A stretch of 26,606 nt of DNA, taken from positions 1-26,606 of the forward strand of contig JAFZRD010000043.1 in assembly GCA_017620055.1 (NCBI GenBank). The letters are read 5' to 3'. Position numbers and translations under genes: made by a program. Of the stretch, positions 6,367 through 14,125 are shown piece by piece (the stretch's first letter is position 1; each line of letters starts with the position of its first letter). The DNA is from Lachnospiraceae bacterium. Lineage in GTDB: Bacteria; Bacillota_A; Clostridia; Lachnospirales; Lachnospiraceae. The notes beneath the pieces were generated by a model. It saw only the letters and a program-made list of their open reading frames with translations, did no database searches and was not told the DNA's origin.

Positions 6367-6969
6367 ATGGGCGATATCAATGTAGGAAGTGTTTCATCCG
6401 TATATAATACGATAAACACCGGTATTACCGGCAGTTCCGACTCAGCGGCAGCAGGCAAAAGTGCGGCAGGTGCTTCCGCAGATGTTGCGGCCGTTTACGA
6501 AAAGAGTGCCGTAGAAGAGAAAAAGGCTACGTATTCGATCAACAAGATGAGTGCCGAGGACAGAGCGGCGCTCGTTCAGCAGCTTAAGCAGGATGAACTC
6601 GACAGAAGAAATCAGCTTGCAAGCCTTGTTCAGAAGATGTTCACTGACCAGGCGGGAGTATCGAAGCTTTCCGAACTGTTCTCACCCGAGAATCTCAAGA
6701 ATGTCAGCCAGGCCGACATAGACCAGGCCAAGAAGGACATAGCCGAGGACGGATACTGGGGCATCAAGCAGACATCCCAGAGACTGTTCGATTTTGCATC
6801 GGCTCTTGCGGGAGACGATCCCGAGAAGATGAAAGAGATGCAGAAGGCAATGGAAAAAGGATTCAAGGAAGCAACCGGCGCCTGGGGCGATGAACTCCCC
6901 GGCATATGTAAGGATACGCTGGATGCGGCCAACAAGATGTTTGACGAATACTACGCATCAAAGAATTAG
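6367..6969 (+). CDS. Uncharacterised protein, DUF5610-like pattern, flagella/secretion-associated in type
   Basis: The 200-residue protein has a Ser/Ala/Gly-rich, low-complexity N-terminus (about 1-50) with no cleavable signal peptide, then a helical domain (about 60-200). The motif IAEDGYWGIKQTSQRLFDFA followed by ALAGDDPEKMKEMQKAMEKG and GAWGDELPGI matches a family of hypothetical proteins common in motile clostridia and proteobacteria that I associate with DUF5610; I cannot confirm the assignment by search. The flexible N-terminus resembles substrates of the flagellar export apparatus. GAGGAGG at 6352-6358 supports ATG 6367. It is followed after 22 bases by the FliD-like gene under the same promoter. 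Role unknown. Confidence 0.75.
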   Translation: MGDINVGSVSSVYNTINTGITGSSDSAAAGKSAAGASADVAAVYEKSAVEEKKATYSINKMSAEDRAALVQQLKQDELDRRNQLASLVQKMFTDQAGVSKLSELFSPENLKNVSQADIDQAKKDIAEDGYWGIKQTSQRLFDFASALAGDDPEKMKEMQKAMEKGFKEATGAWGDELPGICKDTLDAANKMFDEYYASKN

Positions 6970-6991
6970 TTTTATTTAAGGAGGCGATGTA

Positions 6992-7702
6992 ATGTTTGAT
7001 ATCACTTCGATGCTCGGAAGCACGGGTTCCAATTCGAATTCGGGCAATTCAATGGGCTCGTTTGATTTTGCGAATTATGCGGCCATCAAGAACGGCAGTT
7101 ACGGTAAGCTCGTAAAATCATACTATGCCGGAACCGACAAAGCAGTCAATGATGAAAAGGCTGCAGCCACAAAGGCAGCATCATCAACCAAGACCAAAGC
7201 AAAAGAAGAAGTTGACAAGACAGGCCTCACCCAGATCAAGAAAGATGCCGACCAGCTGAAGACATCAGTTGAAGATCTCGGCAAGGAAGATCTCTGGAAG
7301 AAGACCGAAGGCAAGGTTGATACCGACAAGCTCCTGACGGCGGTCAAAGGGTTTGCGGACAATTACAACAAAGTGATCGACCAGGCTTCAAAGGTCAGCT
7401 CCAAAGAGATCTCACAGGATGTGAAGTTTATGACCGGAATGACGGATACCTTCAACAAGGTGCTCGCAAAGGCCGGAATAAACGTCGGCGATGACGGAAA
7501 GCTTTCCGTTAACGAGGAAGCTTTTAAGAAAGCCGATGAGGCGACGCTCAAGTCCCTGTTCTCCGGAAACGGAACGTACGGATCACAGATCGCAGACAAG
7601 GCAAACAGCATTGTCCGTGATGCAGATCTCGGAACTTCGATCTACGGAAGCAACGCAGAGACGTCAAGCGCGCTGTCAAGCCTGTACAACCAGCTTATCT
7701 GA
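6992..7702 (+). CDS. Small FliD-like (filament-cap C-terminal-like) protein
   Basis: The 236-residue protein has a Ser/Gly/Asn-rich start, the motif NGSYGKLVKSYYAG (32-45), a Lys/Ala-rich helix, and a C-terminal part that reads like the coiled FliD end: FADNYNKVIDQASK, then NVGDDGKLSVNEEAFKKADE, ATLKSLFSGNGTYGSQIADK and a final helix ending YNQLI. FliD proteins are usually above 400 residues; the D2-D3 domains and FliD's N-terminal portion are absent, so this is a minimal relative, not fliD itself. No signal peptide is visible, consistent with export through the flagellar type III pathway (inference). Ribosome binding site AAGGAGG lies at 6979-6985. A terminator follows. It could be a hook/filament-associated accessory protein or a cell-surface protein. 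Confidence 0.7.
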   Translation: MFDITSMLGSTGSNSNSGNSMGSFDFANYAAIKNGSYGKLVKSYYAGTDKAVNDEKAAATKAASSTKTKAKEEVDKTGLTQIKKDADQLKTSVEDLGKEDLWKKTEGKVDTDKLLTAVKGFADNYNKVIDQASKVSSKEISQDVKFMTGMTDTFNKVLAKAGINVGDDGKLSVNEEAFKKADEATLKSLFSGNGTYGSQIADKANSIVRDADLGTSIYGSNAETSSALSSLYNQLI

Positions 7703-7747
7703 TCCCGAGCGGTCAGAGCGAACCGATACCTTTACTTTACTTAGACA

Positions 7748-7783
7748 TGATCCCGACAGATTATTCTGCCGGGATCATTGTCA
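7748..7783 (+). terminator. Terminator after the FliD-like gene
   Basis: TGATCCCGACAG (7748-7759) pairs with CTGCCGGGATCA (7766-7777) with one G-T wobble and an ATTATT loop. The bases after it (TTGTCAT) are a poor T tract but double as the -35 box of the next promoter. Confidence 0.75.
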
Positions 7784-7806
7784 TATGTGCAGGAAGAGGT
7801 TATAAT
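7778..7806 (+). promoter_or_regulatory. Sigma-A-type promoter for the DtxR/MntR regulator
   Basis: TTGTCA (7778-7783), a 17-base spacer and TATAAT (7801-7806) make a near-consensus promoter beginning at the base after the upstream terminator stem. The start codon is only 20 bases from the -10, so the leader is very short. Confidence 0.85.
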
Positions 7807-7825
7807 CGTCATTGGAGGGCTGATA

Positions 7826-8200
7826 ATGGCAATGCTTGAATCCGGTGAAGACTATATCGAAACGATATACAGACTGAAGAAGAGAAACGGTATCGTATAT
7901 TCGATCGACGTGGCAAGGGAACTCGGTTTCTCAAGACCGAGCGTGAGCCGTGCGATGGGTATCCTCAGAGATGAGGAATACATCACGATGGATGAGGTCG
8001 GCAAGGAGATCAATCTTACCGATAAGGGACGTAAGAAAGCCGTCGAGATATACGACAAGCACAAGACTCTCACTGCTTTTCTCCAGGATGTCGCCGGGGT
8101 TTCCGAGAAGATTGCCGAAGCGGATGCCTGCCGTATCGAACATATAATCAGTGCATCAACCTTCAGAGGTATCAAAAATTATATGAAAAGGAGATCGTAG
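7826..8200 (+). CDS. DtxR/MntR-family metal-dependent transcriptional regulator
   Basis: The 124-residue protein contains the winged HTH (about 5-70; VARELGFSRPSVSRAMGIL) and a short dimerisation/metal-binding domain, with no SH3-like third domain, as in MntR. By alignment from memory, metal ligands are Asp9, Glu12, His79, Cys102, Glu105 and His106 (DYIETIY and ACRIEH). Asp9 is MntR-like, while Cys102 corresponds to Cys102 of DtxR and to Glu99 of MntR, so metal preference (Mn or Fe) cannot be told. ATG 7826 is chosen because GGAGGG (7814-7819) precedes it; the open frame extends upstream to 7778 over the promoter. The rubrerythrin gene follows after three bases, suggesting metal-linked control of peroxide defence. 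Confidence 0.85.
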   Translation: MAMLESGEDYIETIYRLKKRNGIVYSIDVARELGFSRPSVSRAMGILRDEEYITMDEVGKEINLTDKGRKKAVEIYDKHKTLTAFLQDVAGVSEKIAEADACRIEHIISASTFRGIKNYMKRRS

Positions 8201-8203
8201 AAT

Positions 8204-8743
8204 ATGAAATGGGTTTGTCAGGTTTGCGGTTACGTTCATGAAGGTCCGGAAGCTCCCGAGGCTTGTCCTCAGTGTAAGGCTCCCGCATCAAAGTTCACAA
8301 AGCAGGAAGGTGAAATGACCTGGGCTGCCGAGCATGTTGTCGGCGTTGCCAAGGGTGTATCGGAAGATATACTTGCTGATCTTCGTTCCAATTTCAACGG
8401 AGAGTGCACGGAGGTAGGTATGTATCTTGCAATGGCAAGAGTGGCATTTCGCGAAGGTTATCCCGAGATCGGAATGTATTATGAGAAGGCTGCTTTCGAA
8501 GAGGCAGAGCACGCTGCGAAGTTTGCCGAGCTCCTCGGAGAGGTTGTTACAGATTCGACGAAGAAGAATCTTGAGATGCGTATAGAAGCTGAGAACGGTG
8601 CTACCGCAGGTAAGACCGATCTTGCAAAGCGTGCCAAGGCAGCAAACCTTGATGCTATCCATGACACGGTTCATGAAATGGCAAGGGATGAGGCAAGACA
8701 CGGCAAAGCGTTCAAGGGTCTTCACGACAGATATTTCGGATAA
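8204..8743 (+). CDS. rbr: Reverse rubrerythrin (rubredoxin-first; NADH peroxidase component)
   Basis: The 179-residue protein has an N-terminal rubredoxin-type iron site (Cys 5, 8, 21 and 24: [16 protein letters not shown]) followed by a four-helix diiron ferritin-like domain with Glu/His ligands in [18 protein letters not shown] and [11 protein letters not shown]. This reversed order is typical of anaerobic clostridia, where it reduces H2O2 with electrons from NADH oxidoreductases, in the cytoplasm. AAAAGGAG lies before ATG 8204 inside the end of the DtxR/MntR gene, so the two form an operon. A strong terminator follows directly. It indicates an anaerobe with peroxide defence. Confidence 0.93.
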   Translation: MKWVCQVCGYVHEGPEAPEACPQCKAPASKFTKQEGEMTWAAEHVVGVAKGVSEDILADLRSNFNGECTEVGMYLAMARVAFREGYPEIGMYYEKAAFEEAEHAAKFAELLGEVVTDSTKKNLEMRIEAENGATAGKTDLAKRAKAANLDAIHDTVHEMARDEARHGKAFKGLHDRYFG

Positions 8744-8759
8744 TACTTATTTGATCATG

Positions 8760-8792
8760 AGAGAACAGGATCTCGGTCCTGTTCTCTTTTTT
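8760..8792 (+). terminator. Strong rho-independent terminator between rbr and alaX
   Basis: GAGAACAGGA (8761-8770) and TCCTGTTCTC (8777-8786) form a perfect stem, extendable by A8760-T8787, with loop TCTCGG and six T. It ends only 12 bases before the alaX start codon. Confidence 0.93.
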
Positions 8793-8804
8793 GGAATAGG
8801 GCAT

Positions 8805-10043
8805 ATGAAAAACGCAAGAGAGAACAGGAATAAAACAGAGCTTCTGTATGAGACCGACGGGATGTTGACGGAGTTTGAAGCCGAAGTGACAGGCTCTTTC
8901 GAAGATCCTTCAAAGGGAAGATATGTTGTTCTTGACCGTACAGCTTTTTTCCCGGAAGGGGGAGGGCAGCAGGCCGATACCGGAACTGTAACGACAGAAG
9001 ACGGAACCGTCGTAAACGTGACCGATGTTCAGACAGTCTCCGGACAGGTGCGGCATTATATCGACGGATCCGTGTCTGAAGGAGCAAGGATAACGGGCAG
9101 GCTCGATGCCTCCAAAAGGTATTCACGTATGCAGAGTCACGGGGCGGAACATCTTGTGGGCGGTCTGGTACACAGCACGTACGGATATGATAACGTCGGA
9201 TTTCACATGTCGGACAGGGAACTTGTCATAGATTTTGACGGTCCGCTGTCGGATGAACAGTTAAGGGACATAGAAGAGAGGGCCAACCGCGTCGTATTCG
9301 AAAACGTTCCGGTCACGATAAGCTTTCCGTCCGCGGAGGAAGCAAAGAGCATCCCCTACAGGAGCAAACTGGATGATCTGGAGAACATACGTCTGGTGAC
9401 GATCGAGGGATATGACATATGTGCATGCTGCGCTCCCCATGCAGAAAGCACGGGGCAGTTCGGAGTCATCAAGATTCTCTCTTCGATGCCTCACCGGCAG
9501 GGCACAAGGGTCACCATGATCGCAGGAATGGATGCTTACAGGGATTATGCGTATCTTCATGACAGTAACGCAAGGATAATGGAGCTTCTGTCCGCAAAGC
9601 GTGACAAAACTGCGGAGTTTGTCGCCGATCTTGCAGGGAAGATGCAAACCCTCAAAGAGGAGAAAAATACCATCCTGCGTAATATGACCGCGCTTGTGAC
9701 AAAAGATGCACTTGAGAGGATCAGGGGAAGAGAAAAGGGATCCGGTGAATGCGAACTTGTCTTTTCGGATATTCTCGATCCGAAGGGTATGAGGGATCTT
9801 GTCAATGAGTGCGTCACGGTATGTGACGGACCGGTATGTGCTTTTTGCGGAAGCGACCGGGACGGATACAGATACATTTTCGGGGTCGGGAAAGATCATG
9901 CCGGAAAGTGCGATCTGCGCGCCCTGACAGACGCTTTCAATGCCGCGTGTTCGGGAAAAGGCGGGGGAAGCGACATCATGGTACAGGGAAATACGAGTGC
10001 AAAACGCATTAACATAGAAAGCTTTTTTGCTTCAAAACCATAA
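8805..10043 (+). CDS. AlaX-type alanyl-tRNA editing protein with DHHA1 domain
   Basis: The 412-residue protein is a free-standing relative of the alanyl-tRNA synthetase editing domain that hydrolyses mischarged Ser-tRNA(Ala). FFPEGGGQQADTG marks the N-terminal barrel; the zinc site is His112-x3-His116 (SHGAEHLVGG) plus Cys208/209 and His212 in CACCAPHAESTGQFG. A coiled helix (about 250-300) leads to a DHHA1-like C-terminal domain with GKGGGSDIMVQG. There is no aminoacylation core. The frame is open further upstream over rbr, but the terminator and family alignment favour ATG 8805; its ribosome site is modest (GGAATAGGG). The promoter is not evident: the hairpin just upstream means expression needs read-through or a start inside rbr. 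proS follows. Confidence 0.88.
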   Translation: MKNARENRNKTELLYETDGMLTEFEAEVTGSFEDPSKGRYVVLDRTAFFPEGGGQQADTGTVTTEDGTVVNVTDVQTVSGQVRHYIDGSVSEGARITGRLDASKRYSRMQSHGAEHLVGGLVHSTYGYDNVGFHMSDRELVIDFDGPLSDEQLRDIEERANRVVFENVPVTISFPSAEEAKSIPYRSKLDDLENIRLVTIEGYDICACCAPHAESTGQFGVIKILSSMPHRQGTRVTMIAGMDAYRDYAYLHDSNARIMELLSAKRDKTAEFVADLAGKMQTLKEEKNTILRNMTALVTKDALERIRGREKGSGECELVFSDILDPKGMRDLVNECVTVCDGPVCAFCGSDRDGYRYIFGVGKDHAGKCDLRALTDAFNAACSGKGGGSDIMVQGNTSAKRINIESFFASKP

Positions 10044-10048
10044 AAAAG

Positions 10049-10077
10049 TGGATAAATTGTGCAAAAAAGCGTAAAAT
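10049..10077 (+). promoter_or_regulatory. Promoter for proS and downstream genes
   Basis: TGGATA (10049-10054, 4 of 6 to consensus), a 17-base spacer and TAAAAT (10072-10077, 5 of 6) lie 45 bases before proS. The leader is far too short for a T-box, although T-boxes often control synthetase genes in Firmicutes. Confidence 0.6.
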
Positions 10078-10121
10078 ATAAGAGTTAATTTGTAATTATT
10101 CGGACACGAGGAGTTGTAATC

Positions 10122-11558
10122 ATGGGAGACAAAAAACAGGTTGAGCAGATCACATCGATGGAGGTTGATTTTGCCCAGTGGTACACGGATGTTGTCAAAA
10201 AGGCGGATCTTATCGACTATACGAGCGTTAAAGGCTGTATGGTATTCAAGCCCGCAGGCTATGCGATATGGGAACTGATCCAGAAACAGATGGACGAAAG
10301 GTTCAAGGCAACGGGCGTTGAGAATGTATATCTGCCTATGTTCATTCCCGAGAGCCTTCTTGAGAAGGAGAAGGATCACGTCGAAGGATTTGCCCCCGAG
10401 GTTGCATGGGTCACTCACGGAGGACTCCAGCCGCTTCAGGAGAGAATGTGCGTGCGTCCGACTTCGGAAACCCTGTTCTGTGATTTTTACAGGAACGAAG
10501 TTCACTCATACAGGGATCTTCCCAAGGTATACAACCAGTGGTGTTCGGTAGTCCGCTGGGAGAAGGAGACGAGACCTTTCCTTCGTTCAAGGGAGTTCCT
10601 GTGGCAGGAAGGTCATACGATCCATGCAACGTTTGAAGAGGCGGAGGAGCGCACGATACAGATGCTCAATCTCTATGCCGATTTCTGCGAGAATGTGCTC
10701 GCGATCCCTGTCATAAAGGGTCGCAAGACGGATAAGGAAAAATTCGCCGGAGCGGAAGCGACGTATACGATAGAGGCTCTCATGCATGACGGAAAAGCCC
10801 TCCAGTCGGGAACGAGCCATAATTTCGGTGACGGATTCGCCAAAGCGTTTGATATACAGTTTACCGACAAGGACAATACACTCAAGCATCCGTTCCAGAC
10901 TTCATGGGGAACAACGACAAGACTGATCGGTGCCATAATAATGGTTCACGGTGACGATAACGGACTCGTACTCCCGCCGAAGGTCGCACCGGTTCAGATC
11001 GTGATAGTACCTATCAGACAGCAGCAGGAAGGTGTCCTTGAGAAGGCGGAGGAGATCAGGAGCACTCTTGCGGACAAGGGATTCAGGGTCAAGGTTGATG
11101 ACACCGACAAGAGTCCGGGATGGAAGTTCGCCGAAGCCGAGATGCGCGGTATACCGGTAAGGGTTGAGATAGGTCCCAAGGATATCGAGGCAGGCAAGGC
11201 GGTACTTGCCCGAAGGGATACCGGTGAGAAGACGGAATGTGCCATAGCGGACCTCCCGGATACAGTAGAAAAACTTCTTGATACGATGCAGCATGACATG
11301 CTCGAGCGTGCGAGAGAGCGTCGCGATTCCCAGACATATACCGCGACAACGAAAGAAGAGTTTGAAAAGATCTTCGCCGAGAAGAGCGGATTCGTCAGGG
11401 CGATGTGGTGCGGAAGGCGCGAATGCGAAGATGCGATCAAAGAGAAGATGTCGGTAACAAGCCGCTGCATGCCGTTCGAACAGGAAAAGATAGCGGACAC
11501 GTGTGTATGCTGCGGGCAGCCGGCAAAGAAACTTGTTTACTGGGGAAGAGCATACTGA
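10122..11558 (+). CDS. proS: Prolyl-tRNA synthetase, archaeal/eukaryotic-like type
   Basis: The enzyme charges tRNA(Pro) with proline. At 478 residues it lacks the ~180-residue INS editing insertion of ordinary bacterial ProRS. Class II motif 2 is [10 protein letters not shown] with [20 protein letters not shown]; motif 3 is [19 protein letters not shown]; then the anticodon-binding domain (about 275-375) and a zinc-binding C-terminal domain (Cys residues in [15 protein letters not shown] and DTCVCCGQ). The protein ends in the conserved Tyr whose carboxylate approaches the active site in this class. GAGGAG at 10109-10114 supports ATG 10122. It leads the run proS-ackA-cca. Lack of cis-editing against alanine makes the upstream AlaX-type gene noteworthy. 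Confidence 0.96.
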   Translation: MGDKKQVEQITSMEVDFAQWYTDVVKKADLIDYTSVKGCMVFKPAGYAIWELIQKQMDERFKATGVENVYLPMFIPESLLEKEKDHVEGFAPEVAWVTHGGLQPLQERMCVRPTSETLFCDFYRNEVHSYRDLPKVYNQWCSVVRWEKETRPFLRSREFLWQEGHTIHATFEEAEERTIQMLNLYADFCENVLAIPVIKGRKTDKEKFAGAEATYTIEALMHDGKALQSGTSHNFGDGFAKAFDIQFTDKDNTLKHPFQTSWGTTTRLIGAIIMVHGDDNGLVLPPKVAPVQIVIVPIRQQQEGVLEKAEEIRSTLADKGFRVKVDDTDKSPGWKFAEAEMRGIPVRVEIGPKDIEAGKAVLARRDTGEKTECAIADLPDTVEKLLDTMQHDMLERARERRDSQTYTATTKEEFEKIFAEKSGFVRAMWCGRRECEDAIKEKMSVTSRCMPFEQEKIADTCVCCGQPAKKLVYWGRAY

Positions 11559-11573
11559 TCGGGAGGAAAAATC

Positions 11574-12770
11574 ATGAATGTACTCGTTATCAACTGCGGA
11601 AGCAGTTCTCTGAAATATCAGCTGATCAATGCCGACAGCGAGGAGGTACTTGCAAAAGGCCTGTGCGAACGTATCGGTATTGACGGAGGCATGCATACGT
11701 ATCAGCCGAAAGGATCCGACAAGATCAAGACGCAGGTTGATATGCCGAACCATACAAAGGCGGTCAGGCTCGTACTTGATGCCCTGACGAACCCCGAAAC
11801 AGGTGTGATAAAGAGCCTTTCGGAAATAGATGCGGTAGGCCACAGGATAGTTCACGGCGGAGAGAAGTTCTCGAAGTCGGTCATCATCGACGATGAAGTA
11901 TTAAAGGCTATAGAGGAATGCAACGATCTTGCTCCTCTTCACAATCCCGCGAATCTCATAGGAGTTAATTCATGCAGGGAGCTGATGCCGAACGTTCCGA
12001 TGGTAGCGGTGTTTGATACTGCTTTCCACCAGACAATGCCTCCGAAGGCATTCCTGTACGGCATCCCTTACGAATATTACAGAAAATACAAAGTGCGCCG
12101 TTACGGATTCCACGGAACGAGTCACGAATATGTGGCAAACAGGACGGCAGAATTTCTCGGCAAAGACATAAAGGACATGAAGATCATCGTATGCCATCTC
12201 GGAAACGGTGCTTCGGTCAGTGCGGTCAGCGGAGGTAAATGTGTCGATACTTCGATGGGACTGACGCCTCTTGAAGGACTGATAATGGGAACCAGAAGCG
12301 GCGATCTTGATCCCGCGATACTTGAATTCATTTCCCGGAAAGAGGATCTGTCGTTTAAGGAGATGCTCACGATCCTTAACAAGAAATCTGGTGTGCTCGG
12401 ATTGTCCGACGGCGTATCAAGTGATTTTCGCGACCTCGGGGAAGCGGCCGGATCGGGAGATGAGCAGGCTGCCATAGCGCTCGAGACATATGCGTATCAT
12501 GTTGCAAAATATATAGGTGCATATGTTGCGGCAATGAACGGTGTCGATGCGATAACGTTCACGGCAGGTGTCGGTGAGAACAACATCATGGCAAGGCAGC
12601 AGATATGCTCGTATCTTACATACCTGGGGACCGAGCTCGATACAAAGAAGAATGAGATAAGGGGTGAGGAGATCATCATATCAAAGGACGGATCCAAGGT
12701 ACCCCTTCTTGTCATACCCACGGATGAAGAGATGTCGATCGCAAGGCAGACGGTGGCCCTTGTATGCTGA
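11574..12770 (+). CDS. ackA: Acetate kinase
   Basis: The 398-residue enzyme interconverts acetyl phosphate + ADP and acetate + ATP, the last energy-yielding step of acetate fermentation. Diagnostic pieces are VLVINCGSSSLKYQL at the start, the family signature around GHRIVHGGEKF, AVFDTAFHQTMP, YGFHGTSHEYV, and ITFTAGVGENN near the end. GGGAGG before ATG 11574 supports the start. It lies 15 bases after proS and overlaps cca by seven bases. Its usual partner pta is not in this window, which is unusual for ackA. Confidence 0.97.
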   Translation: MNVLVINCGSSSLKYQLINADSEEVLAKGLCERIGIDGGMHTYQPKGSDKIKTQVDMPNHTKAVRLVLDALTNPETGVIKSLSEIDAVGHRIVHGGEKFSKSVIIDDEVLKAIEECNDLAPLHNPANLIGVNSCRELMPNVPMVAVFDTAFHQTMPPKAFLYGIPYEYYRKYKVRRYGFHGTSHEYVANRTAEFLGKDIKDMKIIVCHLGNGASVSAVSGGKCVDTSMGLTPLEGLIMGTRSGDLDPAILEFISRKEDLSFKEMLTILNKKSGVLGLSDGVSSDFRDLGEAAGSGDEQAAIALETYAYHVAKYIGAYVAAMNGVDAITFTAGVGENNIMARQQICSYLTYLGTELDTKKNEIRGEEIIISKDGSKVPLLVIPTDEEMSIARQTVALVC

Positions 12771-14125
12771 TATCCCTTCCCGAAAAAGTTAAGACCGTGA
12801 TCGGGAAGCTTCAGGATAACGGATATGAAGCATACGCGGTCGGAGGCTGTGTAAGGGATTCGTATCTCGGGGTCACACCCAATGACTGGGATATCACGAC
12901 AAACGCGCTTCCGGAACAGGTCAAATCGATCTTCAGAAGGACGGTCGATATAGGGATAGAACACGGCACGGTCAAGGTCATGCTCGGAAACGACGGCATG
13001 GAAGTCACAACATACCGCATCGACGGTGAGTATGAAGACAGCCGGCATCCGAAGGAAGTTGAGTTCACGACTGATCTGAGAGAAGACCTTAGGCGACGTG
13101 ATTTTACGATCAATGCGATGGCCTACAGCGAGAAGACGGGCCTTGTCGATCTCTTCGGAGGAGTGGATGATCTTGAAGCCGGTATCATAAGGGCGGTCGG
13201 AGATCCCGGGGAGAGATTCGGCGAGGATGCACTTCGTATTCTTCGCGCGCTGAGGTTTTCCGCTAGGTTCGGATACGATATCGAGGAAGAGACAAAAAAA
13301 GCGATCATAAAACTGGCTCAGACGCTTTCAAAGATCAGCGCCGAGAGGATCCGTGAGGAGCTTGAAAAGCTTATATGTTCCGATAATCCCGACAGGCTCC
13401 GCTGGGCTTACATATTCGGCGTGACCGGTGTGATCTTTCCCGAATGGGATGCAATGATGGAGTGCAAACAGACGACACCTCATCATTTTACGGATGTCGG
13501 AGATCACACGATAGTTGCGATGGAATATATCGTGAACAACTACTCCGATATCACACCCGCCGACAGAAGGATACTGTGCCTGGCAACAATGCTCCATGAC
13601 ATCGGGAAGCCCGTCATGAAGACGACAGGACCGGACGGTGTGGATCATTTCAAGGGACACCCCGCGGAAGGCGAGAAGCTGGCGGATGTTTTTCTTCGAA
13701 GACTGAAGTACGACAACGATACGATCAAAAAGGTTAAGAAGCTCGTGAGATTCCACGACGACAGGCCGGAGCTGACCTTTCCCGAAGTCAGGAGGTTCAT
13801 CAGGGATATTGAACCCGGGAACATGGATAATCTCATCAGGCTTAAATATGCCGATCTGTATGCTCACGCCAAATATCAGTGGGATGACAAACTGTATCAG
13901 GTTGAGACCCTTGATGCGATGTACCGCCGGATCGCAGAGGATCATGATCCGCTCAGCATAAAGGATCTGGCTGTCGGAGGCGACGATCTGATGAAGGCCG
14001 GGATCGCTTCCGGACCCGCCATGGGGGAGGCGCTGAACATGCTGCTCGAACGTGTTCTTGACGAGCCTTCGATGAACGATAAGGATAAACTTCTCGATGT
14101 ACTGTCTTCAAAAGGATCACAGTAA
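12764..14125 (+). CDS. cca: CCA-adding tRNA nucleotidyltransferase with HD domain
   Basis: The 453-residue enzyme adds or repairs the CCA tail of tRNAs without a nucleic-acid template. The class II nucleotidyltransferase head has GGCVRD (27-32) and the catalytic Asp41/Asp43 in NDWDITT, the RRDFTINAMA motif B and ALRILRALRFSARFGY; an HD phosphohydrolase-type domain follows (LHDIGKP about residue 279; RFHDDRP later). The HD form is close to the YqeK/PcnB-Cca types common in clostridia; a poly(A) polymerase role is less likely because CCA tails here depend on one such gene. Start ATG 12764 overlaps the end of ackA. It shares a TAATG overlap with the PEGA gene, so the three genes are translationally coupled. 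Confidence 0.92.
   Translation: MLISLPEKVKTVIGKLQDNGYEAYAVGGCVRDSYLGVTPNDWDITTNALPEQVKSIFRRTVDIGIEHGTVKVMLGNDGMEVTTYRIDGEYEDSRHPKEVEFTTDLREDLRRRDFTINAMAYSEKTGLVDLFGGVDDLEAGIIRAVGDPGERFGEDALRILRALRFSARFGYDIEEETKKAIIKLAQTLSKISAERIREELEKLICSDNPDRLRWAYIFGVTGVIFPEWDAMMECKQTTPHHFTDVGDHTIVAMEYIVNNYSDITPADRRILCLATMLHDIGKPVMKTTGPDGVDHFKGHPAEGEKLADVFLRRLKYDNDTIKKVKKLVRFHDDRPELTFPEVRRFIRDIEPGNMDNLIRLKYADLYAHAKYQWDDKLYQVETLDAMYRRIAEDHDPLSIKDLAVGGDDLMKAGIASGPAMGEALNMLLERVLDEPSMNDKDKLLDVLSSKGSQ

Noticed and set aside
8598..8804. Longer alaX with 69 extra N-terminal codons
   Set aside because: These codons would overlap the rubrerythrin gene and its terminator, and family alignment starts after 8805.
10078..10121. 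T-box riboswitch before proS
   Set aside because: The leader after the predicted promoter is only about 40 bases, too short for a T-box, and no T-box sequence is seen.
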